NCBI GenBank assembly: GCA_018881555.1
Contig: JACAXG010000050.1
Coordinates: forward strand, 558,001 to 622,000
Length of the DNA: 64,000 nucleotides
Direction: 5' to 3'
Source: Amblyornis subalaris
Lineage: Eukaryota > Chordata > Aves > Passeriformes > Ptilonorhynchidae
In this document: in pieces, positions 1 to 13,513 of the stretch
Position numbering within the stretch: the stretch's first letter is position 1
How the letters are laid out: each line of letters opens with the position of its first letter
Notes under the pieces: model-generated
Seen by the model: only the letters and a program-made list of their open reading frames with translations
Databases searched by the model: none
Told to the model about the DNA's origin: nothing
Made by a program: the position numbers and the translations under genes

Positions 1-2150
1 GTTACATCTGAGATATGAAAAGAAAGGGCCAGAGCACAGAGCCTGCAGTGATGGCATTTTAGCACTTAATATGCACATGGTGGCAAAAGAAATCAGTAAA
101 CCCTTAATGACAGCCCTAAGAGGTGATGGCCATCATATCTAACTGTGTAGTGACATGTCTGTGATAGATATGTGTGGCACCCTTAGTTCTCTCAGGAATC
201 TGGGCTGTTGATATGAGGAAAGCATCACTGCCTCCCTCTCAACATGGACTGTTATGCCAGATGTGCAATATGCAGTATTCTTGATGGAGAGAGAGAAGGT
301 GATTTTGTGCTTATAGTCTCTAATAAAAACAATCAATTAATGTGAAAACTCTTTTTTATGTGTGTATAGAAAAATAAAAAGGGTTAATTCTGAGTGTTGA
401 CCTTGTGTTAACCTGTATTATGTGAAGATACACTGCCAAGATATGTGGATTCAGAGACAAAAAAGATAAATTCTATACATAAGAATTTATGAAATAATAA
501 AACCTAGGTTTTTATCATACAGTGGACACATAAAGATTCATGTATTGAATCTTTTATGCATTTCTTTGTTGATGATTGTTGAATAATGAAATACTGAAGC
601 TATCCATGCTGTTGTATTCTGAATTGGTGATTTGAGATGAACATGTTTAATGATGTAGCTTCAGAATTCATTTCCAAAAAGTTAATGCAATACTTTTATA
701 TTCAGTAAAGAGATAATATTTAATATCTCTTTAGTTATACTTGTCATAAAAAGAATTTTTAATATCCCAAGAGATCCTCTTTTTCTTACCCCTTACTCCT
801 GTTTCAGATCCTGCTTTTTGTTCCTAAGCCTGTACAGTCTAGGTCACAAGTAGATTCTCAGCAAGGTTGTGCTACTGATAGATCTTGGGGTAGCAATTAA
901 GTATAAACAGACAGATTAGTCAATTTCTGTGTAGTGTGTACATTCATATATACAAAGGTATATATGCATGTACATACAAATATATCTGTGTGTATATACG
1001 TGTGCACTTCTAGTATTTTGCTAAGATAAAATGCTGTTTCTATTAAAGTTTTGAATCCAGACTTGACAATTATAGTAAAATTGACCTTTTCATTTGTTGC
1101 ACTGGACTAAAATTAGTGATATGTAATTCTGCTGAAACTATTAAAGTACATAAATTTACTGACCAAAAAAACCTAAAATTGGGAAAATGCCACCACATTA
1201 TGATCTATTTAAAAATTCTTTGAATTAGCTCCTTCAGGGCAATACAAATTACTCTGGCTCTGTTTTTAAGAACATTTCTTGGAAGTAAGTTCCAAATAAA
1301 CTTATTTAGAGTGATTGAGTTAACAGCAAAAACAAATTTGGATTTCAGTAGGAAAATAGAAGCTGTGGGAACAGCAAACAATAATGGTGCTGCCACCCTA
1401 ATTAGTGTGGACAGGAAAAAGTGCTTTGAGGGAAATATGTTTCATGTTAGCATAATACATATTTCATTTCCCTCATTTGATGTGAAGAAAATGAGATAAA
1501 TTGATGCAATATGTAAATCCAAAATTAAAACCACATGTGTGAAATAAATTCATACAATTTATAAGTTGGACTAAGTGTGCTTTTCTCTAAAAAAAGTATG
1601 AATAAACTCAGCACATAACCTTTTTTATACATAGCAGATGTTATGTTGAAACTATGCTCTGTGGATTTGTTTCAAAGTTACATACATGACCTATTTGTCA
1701 TTTTTCATATGTCATGTGTTCATGTTGTTGAGGTCTGTCAAATCAAATGTGAGATTGTGGATTTTTCCTAGCTTTCCTAGAGTCCACTGCAGAGTGACTT
1801 GCTTGTCAGACTATGCAGTGGACACCCTGGTGACATTCAGCACATGGGAAAATAAGGTAAAGTGAATTCAGCAGCAGAGGAACTGCAAGGACAGCAAAAT
1901 GTCTCTGGTTTCAATGAGGTGCTGTTCAGACAAAGCTTCATAATGACACGTTTTCATGATCCTGGGCAAGACTGGTAGTAAGATAAGTAAATACACATAC
2001 AGTTACATGAGTTTGCAGAAGAACTCACCTGACTTTGTGTTTCAAAATCCTAACTCTTTCACACAGACACAACTAATACAGGTAGGAAATTAGGCACATT
2101 TTAAGCTGAAGTTCTCTCCTAGGGCATTTCCTCATGCCTGTAGCAGAAAT
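1..2150. other. AT-rich non-coding DNA, no gene seen
   Basis: I see no gene here. The stretch is AT-rich, with frequent stops in all frames. The open frames at 139-336, 1205-1396 and 1311-1499 show no domain, signal peptide or splice context. A degenerate TA/TG tract lies at about 950-1010. A 10-bp inverted repeat (GTCCACTGCA at 1782-1791 and its complement at 1814-1823) brackets a 22-bp spacer, which is weak and probably chance. No mobile element was recognised. Confidence 0.6.
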
Positions 2151-2206
2151 GCAGACTGTTGAATTTTTTTTAGATGAAGCGCATGCCTGTGCCGGTTTTT
2201 GCTCAC

Positions 2207-2372
2207 CTGCTGTGGAGAGCAGAGTGCTTCTTGGCCCACTGACATGATGCAGAGTTCATCAGTCAAATACCACAGGGTGTGTGCTGAGTCCGCTCCAAAG
2301 CCTGGCCAGAGGAGCACTCCTTCCAATAGGGGTAAGCATCTTCTAGCCAAAAGATAAGTGAATTCTGCGTGT
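2207..2372 (-). other. Exon-like segment, unidentified
   Basis: On the minus strand a pyrimidine-rich tract ending in CACAG lies just upstream of position 2372, and a donor-like CAG|GTGAGC follows position 2207. Together they delimit a 166-bp segment that could be an internal exon. The segment is more GC-rich than its surroundings and sits inside an uninterrupted minus-strand frame of 100 codons (2132-2434). The translation contains no domain I know. A second frame is open for about 30 codons from the acceptor before a stop, so the phase is uncertain. Acceptor-donor pairs this good occur by chance in vertebrate DNA, and no partner exon was found nearby. It is equally likely to be an unused pseudo-exon. 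Confidence 0.2.
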
Positions 2373-2440
2373 CTGTGAGAAAAGCAACACATCTCAGTCC
2401 ATTGGAGGGGCAAATGGCATGTATTTTCAACCAAATGAAA

Positions 2441-5400
2441 AATTCAGGTAATTATCGCAAGAGGAAGAGTAGTGGATATCGTCAGAGCCGTAACATGGAA
2501 CGTAATATAGGAGACAGGGATACAGGAGAACTATTGTGGTAGGAGAAATTAATGGGAAGAGAACAGGGTAGGAAAAAGAAATACTTTATGTTGATGATGC
2601 CTTTCTCATTTATCTGACCTAGGAATTCTTGTCCTAGTTCCTCGATCCTGAAGAGGATATTTATTTAGTGGCAGTTCCTCCAGCCTTACACCATNGATAC
2701 AATGCAGTCAGTCATCTCTGAAGTATTGTTTTTGGAGATAAACACTGCAGAATTATAAAACCTGTAAACAGTGACGTTGAGTACCATTCATGTGTAGCCA
2801 GCCTGAGGCATTGCTAAGCCTACAGACTTACACACTGCAGGCACACTGGGACATGTATCTGTTCAGCACTCCCTGCATGTCTTCTCTGCAAACTCCCTTT
2901 TTTGAAGGCTTTCTAAGAAAATGGGAACCAAGTTTCTCTTTCTTCATACTTAAGAACTCACTTTTTAGTTTGGAGGTTGAAATTATACCTAATACCCTAT
3001 TCCCACAGAGATGCTTCTAAGACAGTCCCTAGAAATAAACCTGGCATCCTCCACCACTCTGTTAGGAGTTTTATGTAGAGCCTTTATCCATGCATCTTTT
3101 CTTCACGTTCTTTGAACAGAATGATGCTGTTTTCACTGCAAGCTTTTTCTTTCTGAAATACTGCTATCAGCAAGTCAATCCCAGTCGCTCTGAAAAGGAT
3201 CATTACTTATTCATTAATTATGAATTATTCATAATTCATTACTTATTACTTAACCTTCTAAAGCAAGCAGAAGGTCACACGACAATAGGACTTCATGCAT
3301 GTGACATTCATAAAAGCTAGCAAGAAAAAAATAAAACTATGAATTTCCCCTATGTTTGTTAATTCCATATCTGACAAGCAGAAAATACCTTTCCTGCTTT
3401 CAGGTTCCGTATATCATCCCTGGTAAAGGTGACAGCTTTGGGGATCATTGCCTGGAAGCCTTGAACTCTTCACTATGCTTCTGGCTCCACCCCTTTCCCA
3501 AAGCCCTGGAAGGTTTAGTATTCCCTCATCTCTCGGTTCTCTGCCTTGGCAGTTGTGTCGTGGACTGGACAGGACCAAGGAGTTGTTCCTGAGTGGCTGC
3601 TGGATTGCATTTTATTATTTGCTTGGGTGCTTCTAAGTAGCTTTATTGCTTTTCTTTCTCTATCTGAAAACCTGTAACATTCAGTTTCATAGCAATTTGC
3701 TGTGATTGCAAACACATGGAAGCTGGCACCAAATTCAGAAAATACAATGTATTTTCATAACTCTGCAGTGTTTCTTTGTTCAGCTTGGCTTTGCACTATG
3801 CTTCAATGGAAAAAGGTAAATTTGAAGTTGGTCACGAGTAGAGAAAGAAACACTCTTGCTGTCTACATAGAAGGAATGTCTTCTACCAAAACAGTCAAGT
3901 GAATGGCAAACCGAGAAGACTCCTCAGCTTTGGCTATAGTTTACTGAGATTGTTAAATAGCTGTATGCCAGTCATATTAGAAGAATCTTTTTTAAAGAAG
4001 CTAATAGAAAAAAAAAAATGTAGAGGATGAACTGAAAGAGAAGGTCAGTGAAAAGCTGGGAAATATCACGGAGATTGCTGCAAGGAGCTGGAGTTCTCTT
4101 GGTCACTCTCAGAAAGCCAAACCTTCCTCAGCAGTGAGAGAAATTATTAGTCATGTACATCTGTGTCATTTTTGTTTGTTTGTTTTTGTACCTAGTACAG
4201 CTATTTTCATTCAGAAAACATTTGAAACATTCAGAAATCAAGAAATTTCACCAAGTTATTCTTGTGTTGATCTCAAATGCTTTAAATTAAAGAGTAAGTG
4301 GCCTTCTGAATGATGAATAAGACATCAAGTGACAAAGGATCGGTTGCTTATTTTAATGGATTTCCTAGTGGATGACTATGCTCCGTGACAATGTGTGCAT
4401 TTTGCTTGTTTCTGGGCATTTATTTCAGCTCCAGGCCACTAACTCCAGTGCTGACAGAATGAAGATTGTTTTAGTATTTTCTCTTTTTGATAGAACATAT
4501 ATACTAAATAGATTATAGGTCCATTTTCTTTNGAGTAAGGTAGAGAAGATACAGGGTTTTCTTAAAAAAAAAAAAAAATCTCTATTCCGCAGATACGCTT
4601 AATTTTCTATTTCTTTTACAACGTTTCCACCAGAATTGCACGTATTTGTTTCTTATGTTTTCCCAATTTTAGCTGCAGAGATAAAATGAACTCCTCCCTA
4701 TACATGTTTGCATACATATCCCTTATTCATGTGCTTTATTGCTNTCATAACCCTTTTGTGAAAGCATTGCTCTAGGAACATCTCTTAGTCTGCTTGAACC
4801 AAGAGGTCTTTGTATTCACTATTTCTAGGTTGGGTCCCTGCCCAGTAGATAAAGAGTACCTTTAAAATAATTTTTCATGCAGATCATGAAACCAGAGCCT
4901 TCCAGACCAAATGTTCCACAGAGGAGTTCCACAGACTACTGTGGGATTTTCTGTGGAATCAGAGATTTTCTTTCATGGAGCTGATCACAGGAACAGGCTT
5001 TGTCCTAGGAAATTGTATCCTTTTGTCCTTCACCATGAATTTGCATGCAGTATTATATATAACATGCCCTTTTGCTTCTCTGCTGTGTAACTCATCTGGT
5101 GACACCAAAGAGAAAAAAAACAACCCACACTATCTCCAATGTTCTTGTTAATTTTGCACTGTCAGTTGTAATTGCTGTTTCCTGGANAGATTTTATGTTC
5201 AGTCTGATTTTCACTGTTTCCTCTCTCTGTGCTTAGGGCAGAGAAAATATATCAGTAAATATTGAAAAGCAAAGCTGTATTATGACTGACAGTTATCCTA
5301 ATTCTTTGAGATACACTGGTAATGTCTGTTCAAGAATGAAGTCCCTAATTTCACTTTGTTTTGATTACAGAGCTGATTTGTTTCAATNAAAGAGTGACAG

Positions 5401-6435
5401 CTGTATAATTTTTAAGGCGGGTGTCATATGTGCTTTATTTTTTAGTTCTGTGGTCCAAAATGGCAAATAACTGATTTTCTGTGGTATGGTCATATATAAA
5501 CATAATTATGTAAGAGTATATACAAGAACAAATCAGTGCATCGTGTGTCTCAGACACATCCAGCAGAACCTGTTTCCAAATGCCTCTTGACCTGCTGAGG
5601 AAGCTCTCACCAGCTCCAGGGCAACCCTGTGGGAAAATAGAGTCCAGAGAGTCCAGCCAGCTGTTGCTGCAGGCTACCTGTGATCTTCAGCTATGTCTGC
5701 ACTTTTGGCAGGCTTGCCTCTGCCCCTCTACTTAGTGGATGTCTGCTCTGAGTCTTTGCCAACACCCTTCACCTCAGTTTTATTTTGCTTCTGCCCCAAG
5801 TGCATCTATCCTGGTCCTGCTCGCCTGCATTTCTTTGTCTTTTCTGGCTTGAACTGTCGCTTTCTTAGTGCTCCCTTGTCCCCCCTCGTCCCTTCTCAGC
5901 ATCTTGTTTGCTCATTCCCATTGCAAACCTAACATTTGCTGTGATTGCATTGTTCACACTGCTCATTTTTTGTATCACTTGCTCCTCTGGTACCTATATT
6001 GTTTACCTAGTCCATAAATTCTTCAGGATAGCTATGGTCTTTTGCTGTGTATCTGTGCATACTACAAAATCCTATGAGGCTCATCTTTTGCATGGTTTTA
6101 GGCACTACTCTAGTAAAAATTATTAATAATCTAACAACAACTGTAATGTACTTGCTTTATAACTATACCATAAAGGAAAATTACTTCTTCACCCAACTAC
6201 TGATTGTACTTTGTATTTTGTCTACTGTAGCTGTAGATATATGTCTCCCTCTATAATATAGTTTAATATCCTAACTTTTTCTGGGCTGAAATTTTAACAC
6301 TGATCTATATCTTAGCTATTTTAAGCCAAATGAATCCAACTAGTTTGATGCCACTGAAGTTCATTAGATTGCCCCCAAATCAGGTAGAATAGCTAGTCAT
6401 AAGAATATTATTTGATTGTTAGTATTTCTACAGTG
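2441..6435. other. AT-rich non-coding DNA, no gene seen
   Basis: No gene is supported. The interval contains a small AT palindrome (AATTATGAA at 3216-3224 and its complement at 3228-3236) with CATTACTTAT repeated on either side. It also holds a TTTG-rich tract at about 4168-4190 and an A14 run at 4564-4577. Open frames such as 2790-3020, 3356-3592, 5693-5932 and 5908-6126 are short, lack recognisable features and overlap each other in different frames. Confidence 0.6.
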
Positions 6436-6895
6436 TGTGNTGGGTCCACCTTGGCTGGATGCCACGTGCCTACCAAGCTGCTCTATCAGTCCCCCTTCTC
6501 AGTTGGACAGAGGGAAAATAGAAAGGAGGAGAGAAAATAAGATGGAAGACAACTTGTAGGTTGAGACAAGGCAGTTTACTAAAGCAAAAGTGAAAGGTTG
6601 TGCATAAGCAAAGAGAAAAAAAATTTCTCCATTTCCCATCAGGCAATGTTCGGCCACGTCTAGGAAGCAGGGCTTTGGCATGCATGGCAGTTGCTCTGGA
6701 AGGCAAAGATTGTAAATAACGAAGGCCCCCATGGAATATCCCTTTGGTCAGTTTGGGTCAGCTGTCCTAGTGTGTCCCCTCCCAGGATCTTTCCCACATC
6801 AAGCCTACCAGTGGGAGGTGGAATGCTGGAGAGGCAGCACTGATGCTGTGCCAGCACTGCTCAGCAGTAGCCAAAGCACTGGGTGAAATCAGCAT
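6436..6895 (-). mobile_element. ERV-L-like LTR, 5'-truncated and degenerate
   Basis: Read on the minus strand, this is an LTR of the same family as the solo LTR at 41626-42217. Both share the word CAAAGGGATATTCCA (here 6732-6746 reversed, there 41863-41877) and the downstream TCTCAACC(C/T)ACAAGTT segment. Its 3' end is placed at about 6436, where the plus strand reads TGTGNTGGGTCC, so the minus strand would end in ACA; the ambiguous base blurs the exact edge. The 5' part of U3 is missing and the sequence instead joins pol-like sequence at about 6895. The polyadenylation hexamer of the family is degraded here (AGTAAA-like at about 6578). The family assignment rests on pattern recognition and the shared words. 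Confidence 0.65.
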
Positions 6896-6896
6896 C

Positions 6897-7370
6897 CACC
6901 CCTCGATCACGAGCCCATCTGTCTGTATGTTGCATCTCTTCCTAGATGTCCTGCTGTTTCATGGGCTCATCAGGCTATAAATAGCTCACCCTTCTGCTCT
7001 CTAAGTCTAAGTCTACTTGAGCTATTTCAATTTTGACAGCCTTATCTACCTGTTGATTGTTTCAGTGTTCTTCAGTGGCGCGACTTTTGGGAACGTGAGC
7101 ATCTACACGAAGTCCCTTCAGAGTCATATTTTCTGCCCGTGCAGTGGTTTCCTGCCACAGTGCAGCAGCCCAGATGGGTTTACCCCTGCCTTGCCAATTG
7201 ATCTTCCATTGCTGCAGCTGCCTACATTTGGCGTTAGCCACCATCCAGGAGTCAGTGTAGAGGTAGAGTACAGGCCACTTTTCTTGCTTGGCAGTCTTTA
7301 GTTGCATGGCTTTCATTTCTGCAAATTCACGTACCTTCCCTTTCAGTGGTCTCAACAACTTGTCAAGGAG
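6897..7370 (-). pseudogene. ERV-L-like pol fragment: RNase H end plus integrase N-terminus
   Basis: The minus strand encodes the C-terminal two-thirds of a retroviral RNase H followed by the start of integrase. Visible motifs, in order, are AEMKAMQL (around the second catalytic acidic residue), LYTDSWMVANA (the TDS aspartate), WAAALWQ and VDAHVPKSRATEEH. A TGA stop follows at about 7062. After it the same frame continues into NNQQVDKA and then an integrase zinc-binding N-terminus containing AGHLGRDATY. Another stop and a shift come near 6910, after which the sequence passes directly into LTR sequence. The first RNase H acidic motif and everything upstream, and the integrase core downstream, are absent. 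It is clearly non-functional. The motif style is that of avian ERV-L-class polymerase, by recognition rather than by a search. Confidence 0.85.
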
Positions 7371-10300
7371 CTTTTTTGCACAAAACACAATAAAAATACT
7401 GAAAAAAAAAAGAAAAGAAGATAAAGTGTCCCACAGGCTTAGATTTGAGTTTAGGGGAAAAAATGGAAAACTACTCACTATGCCTACACCAGATGTACGA
7501 TCTGTGTACATTTTCTGGTTTTTTTGGAAATTGTCATGGTGGAAGAAAACTAAAGGGAGACATTTCAAGGAGCCTAAGCAGGGGTGTCTTTGTGATTTCT
7601 TTAATGCTTCCCCAAGTGTTTGAGGACTTCATCTATCAGGGTACTAAACTGGCTCCAAAAACCTTAAGAATTTTTAATGCTGTCTAGAGAAAAAAAGTTT
7701 AATGTTCCTTTGCAAAGCACTGAAGAGCTGTGGGCTCACATAGAGCCCAGTGTGATATGGCAATCTTTGTACTCTAAGTTATGGTGAAATTAGGTCTGGC
7801 ATAAACCCAACTGAACTACAAAGGAGCTGGGGTATGGCTCCCTTTGGAGATACCTCGGTAATTGCATGTACTCTTTATTGAGAACAAAGAAGCAGAATTT
7901 ATGCACTCCTATCATTGTCACGGTGTGCATGTTATCCACACCTGTTCACTTCTCAGAATGCTATGGAATGTCCTGAATCTTGGTAACCTGTGTTTTATAT
8001 GCTCTATTAACAATCCTAGTCATAGCTGTTCTCTGTGTGAGCACTCCTCTTGCATCAATGTAGTCTCACACGTTCAGTTTTTGTATTTTCAATCTTTTGT
8101 TGTTAAAATTACATGGCTGTAGTTCCCTGCAGCAAGCCATTACAGAACTCATTTCTTGTATTACTTCATTGGGGGTTTTTTGAGAAGAGTAGGGAAAATA
8201 TTAATTTCCTTTAAGCTGAATTATGCTGCCATGTTGTCATAATGAAAGTACTGAAATTAATATTTACAAAAAATCCCATCCTTATTCATCTGTTTAAGCA
8301 AACAAAGCAAATGATGCACCATACCTCAAAAGTGCTTTCTAGTATTAAAGACCAAGCTTGAAAGCTTAAAAATAAAATTCTGCCCTGAATATAGAGCTGT
8401 ATATGTTGTGTGTATTACGTATACAAATCTACTCAGAATACTAGTACGAAGGGTTGCTTATGGTGTTGTTAGGTGCAGTTGAAATCATGACTTCACTAAG
8501 AAAAAACCTATTCTCATCTAAAAAGAAGATCTTGTGGACTACAGCTGAATTGTCATGTCTAAGATGCTTGAGAATTCATGCAGTTTTCCTCTTGATGTTC
8601 AGCCAACAAACCAGACTGGTTGCAAGGACCATACTGATAGATATGCTGCCCACTCCTGAAGCAGAAATCACAGATTTGCTTTTCCAAACTGAATTAAAAG
8701 TCTAGATTTTTGAAGTTTTTCTATAAATTACAAAAATAAGATGACACAGTGATTTTCAGGCTGACATACTGTGCAGTGTATGCAGATAATTACAGACAGT
8801 TTAAGAACACAAGGTGCACAGGAGCTAAAATACAGGCAATATTGAATGACAANCATTTTCACTTAAAATTAATTAACAAGTAAAGAAATGAGCCCAAAGA
8901 TATGAGTTCTCATACTTTTAGAAATGTGTTTCAAACTCTTTGCCCCTTCCNAATGCTTTTTCCTTCCCAAATATTTAAGCTTTGCTCTTTTTAATAGGGT
9001 TCTTATAATTGAAATGAAACTTTAAAGGTACTAGTTAACTATATAACTTGTCTATGATTCTAGCATTATTCCTTATTTAATTTATTTTTAAAATAGGGAG
9101 AAAAGTTAAAATCTTTTTTCAAGTTATGTGGGAAAAGGACTGTTCATAAAATGTCATCTGGAAGTCCCTTAACGCTGACTTAGGGAGTTCATTTGTCTTC
9201 TATGACTAATACACATGAGAAAATAAATGTAGGTGGCCTGAAAAATGGTGGGTATACCCAAGATACTTGTATCATGATTGTTCTGACAAACATTTAGTCT
9301 AGAAATTACATTCCTGGTGTTTTCCCTTGTAAAAGGTGGCATCTTGCCTCAGCTAGTGGACATCCTAGAGAGAGGTGCTTGAGGAACGGGTAGTTCATCC
9401 AGCAGTGGATGGTGATGGAAGCATGTGAGGTGAATAAATTTCCAAAGGAAAGTTTTGTCTCTGAGCCATTTCCTTCAAAGGCTGAAGGCCAGATGTAAGC
9501 AGTCTCACTGGATACCTATTAATGAACATTTATGTATGTTCCAGTATCCTAATCTATTTGTACTTGCTTAAATACATTCTCTACATAATTTCAAATAGGA
9601 AAAATTATCTTTTCACTCTGAAGTTATTATGCTTGCGTGCCACAACAGTTTTTATAAACNCCTATGTTTTTAACTATTTTATATTAGTTTGCAAAGCTGA
9701 AGACAGTCCCTGACTCTAATTTCAGTGATAAAGCACCTGAAGTGTAGATGAATTTATTTTCCCCAAGTAATGCAGATGGCTACTGGCTTACAAAAAGCAA
9801 CCTGTGAATCTTCAGTCTTGGTTTAATGCTCTAATCGTTAGGGAAAAAAAGTGCTTTATACTGTTCAATAGTCTGAACACCTTATCCTGTGCTTAACTGT
9901 GACACATACAATTANTCACACCAATTTAAAGCTATCAAATTTACAGGCATTTGCAGGCTTACAACGTTATTGTTTGCAGTTGTATTTAAATGTTATAGAT
10001 CATTCAGTTAAAAATTTTTATTGTTTTTGACAGTGATTACCATTATTGATTGCCAGGANGCATAAAGTAAAAGTTCAAATTGTATTCTAACTTTTAAAAT
10101 ACAGTGTGAAACACTGTGAAAAGATACAAAACTTCTGCTATTGATTTCTTTGACAGCAGGGAATTGTGCCACTGCTTTCCTGGGAATAAATCCACTAAAA
10201 GACAGAAGATAAAGAGTGTGTGGGGAAAGACCAAGGAAGGGGATAGCTTTGTTGCCTCTTTCAAACAAGGTGGCCAGCACTTTGCTCTTAGAACTGTGGT

Positions 10301-10755
10301 GGAACCAAGGTAGAAAAAACCCTCACAGTTATTTTCCATTACAATAGTGCAATAAAAAATAAATTGTTTGATATCTTAGGGAAATGTTCTGAGATGAAAA
10401 ATGGTGTGAGCTGAAATGCAAGAGGCCCATATCCTCTCACTCCTGCCTTTGGATATCATTAATCTTTTAGTGCATCTAACAGATTCACAAACATGCAGTC
10501 AATCACATCAAATGAGAGGTGTAGGAAAACAAGATTATGGAGCGTCACGGATACAGCTGCAGTGTTCAGGTAACTTAATTGGACCCCCACACAACAAACA
10601 CACAAACACATTGTTGTAGCATTTGGTGGATTAAAATTCTATAGGCATCACTGGAACATACTAATTATTGTGGTAAAAGAAACCTCTCTTTGATTATTCA
10701 GTTGTTTTGGTGTTACATTCAGTGTTAACAAGAGGACAAAATTAGCATTTTACAG

Positions 10756-10809
10756 TTACATAAGAACACTGAAGTGGTCAGGATAGACATCCCTTATGTT
10801 CTTATGTAA
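10756..10809. repeat. 13-bp perfect inverted repeat
   Basis: TTACATAAGAACA at 10756-10768 is repeated as its exact reverse complement at 10797-10809, with a 28-bp spacer. The arms do not extend beyond 13 bp. It could be a decayed short transposon terminus or chance; nothing else in the spacer helps. Confidence 0.8.
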
Positions 10810-13507
10810 GAAAGAAAATTGACAGTTAACCTTTCATAATGATAGACTATCATACTCCTCTCAAGTCCACATGCTTGATATTACGTTTTGTATGTTTTCT
10901 CCAAAAAATAAAATATCTTTCTGCCAGAGAGGTTTATTGGCTGGTCAGTTTTAAACTAAATATACTTCCTTTAACTAATGTGTCATAGCTGTCTTGCTGT
11001 TTAGACCATGGATCCATTACTTGGTATCTCTTTCTTCTGAAACTCTCTTTTATGCTCAGTGGGGAGAGGACATTCTCTTACTCTCAAAGGTGTGTATCGT
11101 ATTGTGGGGTAATAGAAGTTTCCCTGCCTTCTATCTGGTGGGAAACAACTCTTTCCAGTGCAGACTGAAAACATCTATCTGGCATACTGCTACCTTCCAT
11201 CTCTCCAGGTATCCTGACAGTCAGGTCTTCTGAAAAAGGACCTGCTTGTGATGCTTTTGAGAGCCCTTGACTGGCTGTATGCAGAACAGTGTAAGGGATC
11301 TCTTGCTTCCTGCAGCAGCAGTAAAATGGTTATGAGAAATGTTCTAAACTTCTGCAAGTTGGAATAGGGGCATTTCAGGAAAATTAAGATGCATATTATG
11401 TTCAAGGCCTTAACTGGCTTCACAGCTTCTGAAGGGTGAGTGATTTGCCTTTATTTATGGAAGAGGAATGCAGGATCACACTCCGACTGCAAAATTATAA
11501 TGAAATATTGGCATGCTAGGATAAATTGCTGCGACCAATACTTAAGAGTCCTCACTCTGTTTAGCTTGGATGCTATTCTGCTTGGTAGATATTAGATAGT
11601 GTTTCAGTATGCCATGCTATCTGAAATGACATCTTAATTAGCATTTACTTTCTAATGTGTGTTTTCTGAAAGACCTTTAAGACCAAATTTTGTCCCACAC
11701 AGTTGTTCTGATTTAAAAGGTCACTAGAATCTGCCTGAACACCTCCTTCTGCTGTTATTCTCTCAGGCCTGGAAAAGGCTAAGAGACATTTGTTGGCTCA
11801 GTGAGGCAGATGACTCATAACTTCTGGATATAAGAGGGGGAAGAGGGGGAAGTGGCTGCCTGAAAAGATAGAATCTAGGGTGTGGGCTCAGAAGTCCCAA
11901 AGTTGTCATCTTAGCAACAGGCTCAATGAAATGAAACAGCATCAACAGAATTTTTGAGCTGAAGTTTATGTCACTTTTGTTCTTAATAAAGACAAATCCC
12001 TGAAAGGCACTGGAATAGGATTTTGTTTAAATTATGGACTCTGTGGAGAGCAAGTGACTAAAGTACCTATTCACAGAAGTGAGTAGGAAAGANTACTGCA
12101 AAAGGTTTATGCTAGATAAGCAGAGCAAGACCAGAAAAATGAACTTAGTGATTATATCAGTAAGCTTGCATAACCCAGTTTATACTCTTCATCATTGTGG
12201 GTTTTCTTGCAAATCTTTTGTTGAAATTTCTATTTTCCTCTATATTATCTGAAGCCTGTGTTCTACCTTGGATTCACTGAAGCAAGTACATAGCATGCAA
12301 CATGCCTAGACACAGAAATATACCTTTTTTTTTTTTTCTGTGTGGGATACAAAAGAAATGCATTCAAAGCAAATATAGGAGGAAAAGAAGAGAAAAGTAA
12401 ACTAAAATAGTTTAGCTGTATTTTCNCTCTGACATTCTAATTTCCCACATGGAAAAACATCTTGGTGTATATCATAGAAATAGTCTCTTACGTGATTATC
12501 TCCATGCCACTGATAAATTCAATTTACCCTTCTTTAAAGCATCTTGCTGCTCAGCAGTCTTTTCTTTTTTTCTGAGCTCAGATCATCTCTTCTGTCTGCA
12601 ATCCACATAAAATTCAATTTTTCTCCCATTCTATCATAACACTTTTGATGAGATTCTTATTCTCATTATCTCCAGAGGACCAAGCCTAACTGTCTGCCTC
12701 CTTTTATAAAGTTCATATGTTCCTGCTGTCTCATCTCCTGAAGAGACACTGTTTTCTGTTATGTTCAACTGATTATATTGTCCTGACCACAGCTGAAACT
12801 CATTACAGTTTTTAGCAACTTCTGTCTTTGCTATAGACGGTATTTTTTTTTTTTAGCTGACGTATTTGGAATGTGTGCTTTGAAGTAAAAGCAATTGCTT
12901 CTAATCTCTTGTATTTTTTAGTTTACTGCTTCAAATCATTGTTTGAAATTAAGGCATATGTAAATCGTCTACATGAATCATCATCAGTAACATTAGCATT
13001 ATGTCCTAAGATTGAAAGGTTAAGTAGAGTGCAAGAACATGTAAGGGGAGGAGAAAGCTATTTCTGAGCCTGTGTGGGGAACAGAGGCAACAGGACATTG
13101 GTTTGNAAGCTGTTCCACTTTGCAGCAGTTCAAAGCCAAATCAATATGGATACAGGATCTCTGGGCTTTTTATCAATTTAAATATTTTTAAGCAGGTAAC
13201 GGCACTGGATGTGCAGCCAGAGCTTATTGTATTACACTAATACCTGTTTGCTACAACACTTATGGGTCGTTGGAATGGGAATATATTCTAAGAAAGGAAC
13301 AAATGTTGCCTTGCATTCACCTCAGGTTTACCAGGAGGTCTTGTACTCTAATTTGAGATAAAGCTCAAGTTCAGTCTGCAATCATCCTGATTATCTTTAT
13401 TCTCTCTGCTTTTACAGCCCCTGTAAACTATTTATTTCTTCAGGCATTCTAGCCCATCTCCTTCTGTTACCATGTACAGTCGATATTCGTGTATATATGG
13501 TTTTACA

Positions 13508-13513
13508 AATAAA
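13508..13513 (+). terminator. Candidate polyadenylation signal AATAAA
   Basis: AATAAA is preceded by a TATATATGG stretch and followed, after about 20 bases, by a T-rich segment (13528-13570), the arrangement of a vertebrate poly(A) site. No open frame or spliced exon upstream supports a transcript, so it may be incidental. Confidence refers to a functional site. Confidence 0.15.

Noticed and set aside
7288..7623. 111-codon plus-strand frame
   Set aside because: Its start is antisense to the ERV pol fragment, and the remainder is A/T-rich with no recognisable protein.
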